Origin: Alkalibacterium sp034520745
GTDB taxonomy: Bacteria; Bacillota; Bacilli; Lactobacillales; Carnobacteriaceae_A
Reading direction: 5' to 3'
Assembly (NCBI GenBank): GCA_034520745.1
Contig: JAXHNF010000012.1
Coordinates: 86,442 to 150,441 of the forward strand
DNA: 64,000 nucleotides
The notes under the pieces are model-generated. The model was not told the origin of the DNA. It did not search any database and saw nothing but the letters and a program-made list of their open reading frames with translations. A program made the position numbers and the translations under genes. This document shows, one piece after another, positions 57,893 to 64,000 of the stretch. Position 1 is the first letter of the stretch; every line of letters starts with the position of its first letter.

Positions 57893-59666
57893 GTTATATC
57901 ACCATGCGCTCCCCGCCCAGTCAACTGACGGTAGACTTCTTTATTTTCAAAATTAGATTTCTCTTCACTGCGTTTTTCTCTCCGCCGTTTCAGAAGCTCG
58001 TCTGCCGTTTCTTTTGTTAGTTGGTGTCAAAGTTCGTCTCCGGACAGCATCCTGGCGATTTTCTTTGATTTGGTCATTTTCAGCAAGTTTTCTGACACTC
58101 GTCTCGGTACGGTCTTCTTCCATCGTTCTACGATAAGAGATGCTGGTCTGCCATCGCGGCAACCTGCGGAAGGTGCGTGATGCATACACGCGCAGAAACG
58201 TCGCGACCGAATAAGATCTTATCAGCGATCGCCAGCGACTCGTCCATGTACTTCGTGTCGACTTCATCGAAGATGATACTCGTGATTCCAAGATGGAGAA
58301 TATCGTCTTCATCGCCAGCATCATCCGTGACAGTTCGCCGCCGGACGCGACTTACTCAGCGGTTTCAGCGGTTTTCGGGATTGGTGGATACATATAGACC
58401 ATCTCGTCAACCTGTTCAGTAAGCTGAATACCCTTTATCTTTCTTTTTCAGAGCCTTTTACGGCCACTCGTAAAATTTCACTTTCTTCATATACAGTTCT
58501 TTCAGCTGTTCCTGGATACGGGTCTGAGGTCACTGGCCGTCTGTTTCGGAGGGCCGATAAAATCTTCAGCGAATGTTCGCGCTTTGTGTCTGGCAGCCGT
58601 GATTTTTTGGCTCAATCCGTCCACCTGCTTTCACGGTTTTCCAGCTGTTTCAGCTCTCTGTCATTTTTCCAAAATGATCCAGGATCATTTCCACAGAGTT
58701 GCCGTATTCGCGTTTCAGCTGCTGGATGAAGTTCAGACGTTCTTCGATCTCATTCAGCTGTTCCTCGTCATATTCAGGCCATCCATTTCCGAGTAGATAT
58801 TACTGCGGCCTCTGGAGCTGGAAAGTACGCCGTCGACAGGCTTCCGAGATTTGCTTGAAGACTCATCGATGTTCTTCACGGCCGCCATTTTTTCCATGGC
58901 TTTCCCGACACTGTCCAGACCGCTGTATTCTTCACCCTGAAGTGCCGCGTAACTGGACGACAGCGCCTCTAATGATAGCCTGATGATTCGCCAGTTTTTT
59001 CCTCCTCTTCCAGCAGCTTGTCTTCTTCTGTTTGCATGATAGCTGGGCCGCTTCGATTTCATCCACGTGATACCGCAAAATATCCAGACGCTGGGCCAAG
59101 TTCTCCGCTCGTTGAACAGCCACTGCTCACGTTCTTCACCCAGCTGCCTGTAGCTAGAAAAGGCCTGCTGATACGCTTTTTTCGTGGCCAGACAATCTCC
59201 GTAGGTCCCGAAATACTTCGAGCAGATGACTGTGATTTTCAGTCACCATCAGTTCCTGACGCTCATTCTGTCCGTGGATATCGATAAAGATGACTACCGA
59301 TTTCTTTCAATACGGCGATCGTCACGATGCTCCCGTTTATCCGGCAGACAGTTCGTCCGCTCGCGAAGATTTCTCGTTCTGAATAAGCAGCAGACTGGCA
59401 TCGTGTTCGATTCTCGTGTGCACCGAGCGAGTTCTGTCAGCTCATTTGATGGTCTAACTGAAATTCACCTTCCAGTACACATTTCTTTGGACACCGAAAC
59501 GGACGAATTCAGCCGAGCCTCTTCCGCCGGCCAGCAAGCCGACGGCATCAATGATGATGGACTTCCCTGCTCCGGTCTCCCCGTCAGGACAGTCATTCCC
59601 TCACTGAAATCTAAAATGAAGGTCTTCTATGATTGCAAAATTCTTGATCCGTAATGATTCTAACAA
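57889..59666 (-). CDS. recN: DNA repair protein RecN (heavily frameshifted)
   Basis: The SMC-like ATPase of about 560-590 residues takes part in double-strand break repair. The TTG start at 59666 follows TTAGGAGG and gives MLESLRIKNFAI, the standard RecN opening. The Walker A region MTVLTGETGAGKSIIIDAVGLLAGGRG is seen after correcting one indel near 59590. Coiled-coil pieces such as ALSSSYAALQGEEYSGLDSVGKAME follow, then the C-terminal ATPase part near 58200-58350 (SRISYRRTMEEDRTETSV-like) and a tail RRREKRSEEKSNFENKEVYR. Many breaks. It sits at the end of the nusB-xseA-xseB-ispA-tlyA-argR-recN cluster. Confidence 0.87.
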
Positions 59667-59696
59667 AGACAAGCCTCCTAATTCTGTCTATTCATA

Positions 59697-60144
59697 TTAT
59701 ATGAAGGAGATGATCCTTCTTGGAAACGTTCTGGCGCTTCTTCATCACGGCAGATGACTCAGGACCGTATCATCACCCGAACGCAGCCGAACATCTCACT
59801 TATCCGGCCGTTTCAATCAGAGATCCCAGTGCAAAAGCATTCCCAGGAAGGGTTCGGATCAAACAAATTCTCTTTGAGTATCGATGGCACAACGCATCCT
59901 CTCATTAGCCACGAGATTTTTTTGATATATTGTAATTCATTTCCGGCGGCAGGTTGTAACGGTAGCCTCCGTCCTGAGCGGCGCACTTTAACCAGCTGAA
60001 GTTCTTTGATATCTCTGGAGATCGTCGCCTGCGTCACTTCGTATCCTCGTTTGATGCAGCTTATCGACAAAATCTTCCTGCTTGCGGATCACTTCCTGCT
60101 GAACCAGTTTCCTCAGCAGCTGATGTCTTTTCTTTCTTTTTCAA
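59697..60144 (-). CDS. argR: arginine repressor ArgR/AhrC (frameshifted)
   Basis: The product of about 149 residues is the hexameric arginine-responsive regulator. I start at the TTG 60144, giving MKKKERHQLLRKLVQQEVI after one indel, with GGAG about 10 bases upstream. The winged helix shows KRGYEVTQATISRDIKELQLVKV (recognition helix with SRDIKEL). The C-terminal arginine-binding domain is broken but ends with DDTVL and CRDEEAPERFQEG. Breaks lie near 60120, 60070, 59985 and 59750. In this gene cluster it lies between tlyA and recN, as in many Firmicutes. Confidence 0.9.
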
Positions 60145-60197
60145 GGTTTTTCGACTCCCATGCGTGTTATGCTCCTCAGACTTTCCCCGCAGCACGT

Positions 60198-60237
60198 CAG
60201 TATAATTATGACAGTTTATACACCTCTTATTATACTG
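60198..60237. promoter_or_regulatory. inverted repeat upstream of argR
   Basis: CAGTATAAT (60198-60206) and ATTATACTG (60229-60237) are perfect inverted repeats. They may be overlapping -10 elements or an ArgR-type operator; neither is certain. Confidence 0.4.
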
Positions 60238-60358
60238 TCTTTTAAGTCTGCTGGTGCCATGAGCACGCCTCGAATAATCACGACATATTCCAAGGCATCC
60301 GCATGGTATAGGGGCAAATGGAAAACATCCCTCTTTCATGCAGGAAATTATACAGGAG

Positions 60359-61178
60359 TCAATCTTTGAAAAGGGATCGCTGCATCAGTCTGTTCAGACG
60401 TCGTCCTGCTTACGAGGCTTTTGGTTTTCTCCGTTGATCTGGATATGTGCGAGAAATTCTTTGTTGCCTTTTCTGCCTCTGATCGGTGACTGGAATGATC
60501 ATCTTTGACTTTTAAATACCCTCGATCCCGTAGAGAAAGCCGACTGAGACTCTTCCAGGACATATTCGTGGACAGCCGGCATCCGTGATGATGCCTTTTG
60601 CACCTACGTTCTTCCTCGTTGGCTTCGAACTGCGGCTCTAATCAGCGCGACCACTTCTGCCTGCAGCCAGCACCGTTTTCAGAGTGGCGGAAAGATTTTC
60701 TTCAAGCGATATGAACTCGACACATCGATCGTCGCAAATCTCGGGTATGCCCGCGGTTACGAAGTCTTCCGCCGACAACACACGCCGAAGTTGGTCCGTT
60801 CCATCAGCTTCCACGCGTTCATCAATGCGCAGTTTCCAGGCCAGCTGATTCGGTCCTATCAGGGCGCAACGGCTTCGCCCTTTTACGAGACAGACATCGT
60901 GAAGCCGCCTGTGGAGGCTCCGATATCCAGCACGGTACGGTCAATGAAATCGACGCCAACACTCTTTCGAGGGCTCTTTCCAGTTCCTTCCTGGCCGCGC
61001 GACGACGGTCAGCCCCTTCTACATAACCGTCAGATCAGACGGCCACTTCTCACCTGCTCGTGAAAATCTTTTCTTCTTCACCGCGGAGGCCTTGCCGGAC
61101 ATAATGAACCGCTTCGCTTTGATGGTCCTCAGCCCAGCCTTGTTCTATCAGAAGATCATCTGCACGTGCTTTTTTCAC
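60359..61178 (-). CDS. tlyA: TlyA-family rRNA methyltransferase (heavily frameshifted)
   Basis: The product of about 272 residues combines an S4 RNA-binding domain with an FtsJ-like methyltransferase; members 2'-O-methylate cytidines of 16S/23S rRNA and are sometimes labelled hemolysin A. The GTG start at 61178 gives VKKARADDLLIEQGWAED. Later pieces are SSTGGFTDVCLVKGA-like, SNQLAWKLRIDERVE, EFISLEENL, LKTVLAAGG, ENVGAKGIITDA and a closing RSLFKD. Breaks are frequent (ten or more). The gene follows ispA by about 20 bases on the same strand. Confidence 0.87.
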
Positions 61179-61197
61179 AATTTCACCTCACCGGGAC

Positions 61198-62076
61198 TCA
61201 TGGATTTAATCTAAGTGACTGTATAAACGACGACAGCAGCTCCTGATCGTAGTGGCCTTGGCGTTCATGGATGGCCGTGTTCAAATCCAGCGCTTCATTC
61301 AACTGGTTGTCGAAAAGCCCATGCGCCTGCGCATCCAGACTGAACAGCCGCACCGGATACGCGCTCTTTCCGTGCTTTTCATCTGCACCCCACGCGCTTA
61401 CCGAATTCTGCTCCGGAGCCGCCATCAAGGATGTCATCTCTGATCTGATAAGCGATGCCGATTTTCTCAGCGATGGTATTCAGATCATCCAGCGTCTTTC
61501 CATCAACGTCACAGAGCAGACCGGCTGCTCTGAAAGCAAAACGGATGAGCATCCCTGTTTGTCTGGCATGGATGGACTCCAGTTCACTGACAGTCAGCTC
61601 TTTGTGTTCGCCGTCCATATCCGCCTGCTGGCCGCCGACCATTCCTTCATAACCGGATGAAAAAGCCAGCTCTTCATCGTATATTCCCAGTTCCATCATT
61701 TGAGCAGTCCCCAGAGGTCATGACTTCAAAAGCCCGAGTCAGCAGTGCATCGCCTGCCAGAATAGCCGTTGCCTCGGAATATCTGATATGATTCGTCGGC
61801 TTGCCCCTTCTCAAGTCATCGTCATCCATGGCGGGCAGGTCATCGTGGATGAGCGAGAAGATGGAATTATCTTCAGCGCCGCAGCCGAAGGATAGGCCCG
61901 CCTTTCATCCTTACCGAACGCCTTGAACCAGCGATCAGAAGCAGTGACGAGCCTTTTGCGAATGGCTTCAGTGAATAGCGCATGGCCTTCGATGACCGTC
62001 CGGTCCTTCTTCGATCAGTTCGAGCAGATAGGTTTCAAATGAAGCTTTATATTCTTCTGTAAATGTCTAAACGCAT
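61198..62076 (-). CDS. ispA: polyprenyl (farnesyl) diphosphate synthase (frameshifted)
   Basis: The all-helical prenyltransferase of about 292 residues makes farnesyl diphosphate from IPP and DMAPP. It starts at ATG 62076 with AAAGGAG before it, overlapping the end of xseB. The first Asp-rich motif is visible as a DLPAMDDDDLRRGKPTNH region near 61810, with SEATAILAGDALLTRAFEVM after it. The second is DDILD in GIAYQIRDDILDGG, followed by GADEKHGKSAYP and the C-terminal HERQGHYDQELLSSFIQ. Breaks lie near 62060, 61990, 61890, 61715, 61420, 61350 and 61310. Confidence 0.9.
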
Positions 62077-62331
62077 AAGACTCCTTTGGTAATATTCGAT
62101 TTAATCTGAACCGTTTGTATCTTCAGTATTTCTTCGGTTCCATTTTCATTGATCATTCTGGTCACTGTTTTTTCAGCATCTGTAACGATGCTCTTACAGT
62201 AACGGCTGAGCTCTATGCCTTCCTGAAACTTGATCGATGGCTTCTTCCAGCGGCACATCCCCTGTTTAGTTTCATGACGATTGTTTCCAAATTTCTTCCA
62301 TTGCTTCATCAAACGTTTTTTCTTTATCCAT
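62067..62331 (-). CDS. xseB: exodeoxyribonuclease VII small subunit (frameshifted)
   Basis: The subunit of about 85 residues starts at ATG 62331 behind AAAGGAGAAG: MDKEKTFDEAMEEIW, then PLEEAI/KFQEGIELSRYCKSIVTDAEKTVTRMI, which is the two-helix XseB pattern. Breaks lie near 62275 and 62240. Together with XseA it degrades single-stranded DNA. The last codons run into the start of ispA. Confidence 0.88.
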
Positions 62332-62344
62332 CGGCTTCTCCTTT

Positions 62345-63688
62345 TTATTCATCTTCCTCTTTATCGTTTCTTCGACTCGGGCTCTGACTCCACCGTCAGA
62401 TACTTTGATTTTTATATGCGCATTTAACACTTACCTGATCGACCCATTTCACTTACTTCGAGTCGCAGCTGCGCGCTAGATCGCATACCCCCGACTCACT
62501 TTTTAATAGGTGACAGATGATCCAGCGACTTATCAGTGCATCGACCGCGTTGGTTTTGGTTTTCACCGCCGCTCCAGGCTGGCTTTCATCCAGCTGGTTC
62601 GTCGCAAGCCTGATTCAGACTGACGGACGCCTGCTTGACCTGAGCGTCGGATCAAAGGATTTGAGTTCCCGGTCCAGCAGCTGCACATGCACGGTTTTCT
62701 TTCAGCCGACTATCCGTTAAACGGACGAGCTGATCTGTGAGCTATCGAGGTTTTGATGGTACCGATCATAAAGGTGTTCTTGCTGTCTGAAATATACGAC
62801 CTGTTCAGTCGGTTCCACACGTTCTTTTTCACGCTCCACCAGCAGCCGTTGTCGGCCGCATCACACGCTGACGGTTCTGATCGATCTTCCCGACTTCCTC
62901 TGTCAGTACCGGGACAGCCAGTTCTGCAGCGGCTGTCGGCGTTGCGGCTCTGACATCCGCTGCGAGATCAGCCAGAGTCGTATCTGTTCATGTTCACCAC
63001 CCGACGATATCACCGGGGTCCGGGCGCGGGCGATTGAAAGCGCGACTATCTCTTCGTTGAACGGAATAGCGCCAAACGATCCAATTGCCGCCGCGACCGA
63101 CGATCAGTGTGTCCAGAATCATATTCCCGATTGGCTTCGAGACTTCGACCATGGAATCGGCCGCCGTCTCCTGTACGCACTTGTTGGAAGGAGTCTGACG
63201 ATCGGAAACCGCCGTTTCAATGGTCGTCAATGTCTGAACGACGCCCCGCTTGCGACCGGTGATGATCCCATCCTCGGCAGGGAACCGTTGAGCGGCTTCT
63301 TCAAGTCAGCATCTGACCAGCCTGCTTCAGTCAGTTTCTTCTGCTTGTCATAAGCGGCATAAAGCTGCCCCAAGCCTTCCGGTTCCCCGATGTGGTCCAG
63401 ATACAGCTGATACGAGCCTGTTTTTTCATAAACAGACAAGCGACCGCACAGCCAGCACACTCATTCCTTCTTCCAGATCGACAGTCAGTTTTTGCTGTTC
63501 GCTGAATAAGCAGCCGACAGTTTGGCCCCCTGATCCTCCACGAAGATGGCGTTTGTTCCGCCGTTTCGGATTGTAGTTCCAACTTCTCCCTTTACGAATA
63601 CGCGTTCCAGATACGGGTCGATAATCAAATTCGCGTTTCACTGACCGTGTCATAATTGAGCGAACTGTTAAGTACTCCCTATCGCCAT
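62345..63688 (-). CDS. xseA: exodeoxyribonuclease VII large subunit (heavily frameshifted)
   Basis: Fragments of a protein of about 445 residues appear in order: YLTV...KREFDYRP (start region), an OB-fold part with KLTVDLEEGMSVLAV and LSVYEKTGSYQLYLDHI then EPEGLGQLYAAYDKQKKL, a catalytic core with DTLIVGRGG followed by AFNEEI and SSVGHEVDTTLADLVADVRAATPTAAAEL-like pieces, and a coiled C-terminus. The OB-fold binds single-stranded DNA. The start is uncertain because of indels; an ATG at 63688 follows a purine-rich stretch. More than ten breaks. Confidence 0.88.
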
Positions 63689-63856
63689 TTAACTCTTCCC
63701 TTCCCTGACTTCCATTTCTTTGCTTATGTAAATAGAAGAGCAGAAAGAGTAACATTTCTCCGTCTGCTTTTCGCCCTCTCTTGCTGCCCTTGATGATCAC
63801 GACCATAGAGCTTTCCCATAACAAAAGCAGCTGATTCATAACAACTGAAAAAATAT

Positions 63857-64000
63857 TCAGCGGCTATCGGCAATACTCTGCAGTATCCCATTAACGAACT
63901 TGCTTTATTGATCATCGTTGAACGTTTTTGGTCAAGCTTGATGGCTTCATTCATGACAATGCGCTTGTCGACCTCCGGCTGATACAAAAGTTCATAAGTC
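63857..64000 (-). CDS. nusB: transcription antitermination factor NusB, C-terminal part (runs off window)
   Basis: The last 48 or so codons of the gene are present, entering from beyond base 64000. After two indels near 63915-63930 the sequence reads YELLYQPEVDKRIVMNEAIKL, then TKTFNDDQ, then KFVNGILQSIAD and a stop at 63857. That is the standard NusB C-terminus. NusB acts with NusE in rRNA antitermination. Its position before xseA is usual, although folD, often found between them, is missing here; the 168 bases in between hold no gene I can see. Confidence 0.82.

Noticed and set aside
1..64000. tRNA or rRNA genes
   Set aside because: I saw no convincing cloverleaf with T-loop consensus and no rRNA stretch; the T-box and L-box were the only tRNA- or amino-acid-related RNAs recognised.

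Overview
The window looks like a chromosome segment of a low-to-mid GC Gram-positive bacterium of the order Lactobacillales. A salt- or alkali-tolerant member of Carnobacteriaceae (Alkalibacterium or Marinilactibacillus type) is my best guess; this is inference from gene content. Pointers are strong AGGAGG-type ribosome binding sites with frequent GTG/TTG starts, a leucine T-box, an L-box lysine riboswitch, the block leuS / ABC exporter / MurJ-like flippase / rsuA / pepV, a BmpA-type nucleoside ABC importer beside ftsK, and a nusB-xseA-xseB-ispA-tlyA-argR-recN cluster without dxs, as in lactic acid bacteria that use mevalonate. Sodium-coupled transporters (NSS family, NhaC family) and acidic surface proteins fit a saline habitat. 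A complete four-gene glycine cleavage operon is less usual for the order.

Layout. 0-7 kb: metallophosphoesterase fragment, small hypothetical genes, sodium:neurotransmitter-type symporter, multi-TM-helix (mechanosensitive-like) protein, DegV, YlxP. 7-13 kb: two tandem ClC chloride channel/exchanger genes, a DUF368 transporter and a class II photolyase. 13-18 kb: DUF305 and macrodomain genes, a lysine-riboswitch-controlled NhaC-type transporter, a 50-residue membrane protein. 18-25 kb: SDR, gcvPB-gcvPA-gcvH-gcvT, an iron alcohol dehydrogenase. 25-31 kb: GerMN-like lipoprotein, acidic membrane protein, PepV, NAD(P)H-hydrate dehydratase, RsuA. 31-42 kb: MurJ-like flippase, ABC exporter, LeuS with its T-box, and a roughly 1000-residue LysM/glucosaminidase autolysin. 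42-53 kb: methyltransferase, ATP-grasp protein, nucleoside ABC importer, FtsK, acylphosphatase, YidC. 53-64 kb: NERD fragment, two-component system, gnd, recN, argR, tlyA, ispA, xseB, xseA, end of nusB.

Reading frames are broken by single-base indels in about half the genes, including ones a cell cannot lose (leuS, ftsK, yidC, argR, ispA, nusB). The breaks become very dense after about 53 kb. I read them as sequencing or assembly errors, so broken genes are annotated end to end as one gene with approximate break positions.

The most unusual content is non-coding. (1) Four intergenic tandem arrays (about 3.1-3.4, 13.4-13.8, 17.6-18.1 and 26.5-26.9 kb) consist of imperfect palindromes. Three have a regular step of 51-52 bp and the fourth is looser. 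Three share a GTCGACC core; the fourth has an unrelated CCGAA/TTCGG core but the same step. (2) A 171-bp element occurs twice, after degV and in the gcvT leader. It is predicted to fold into branched arms closed by a stem that carries a compensatory base-pair change. (3) Two long terminators, behind the lysine transporter and rsuA, share a conserved inner core but have unrelated, self-complementary outer stems.
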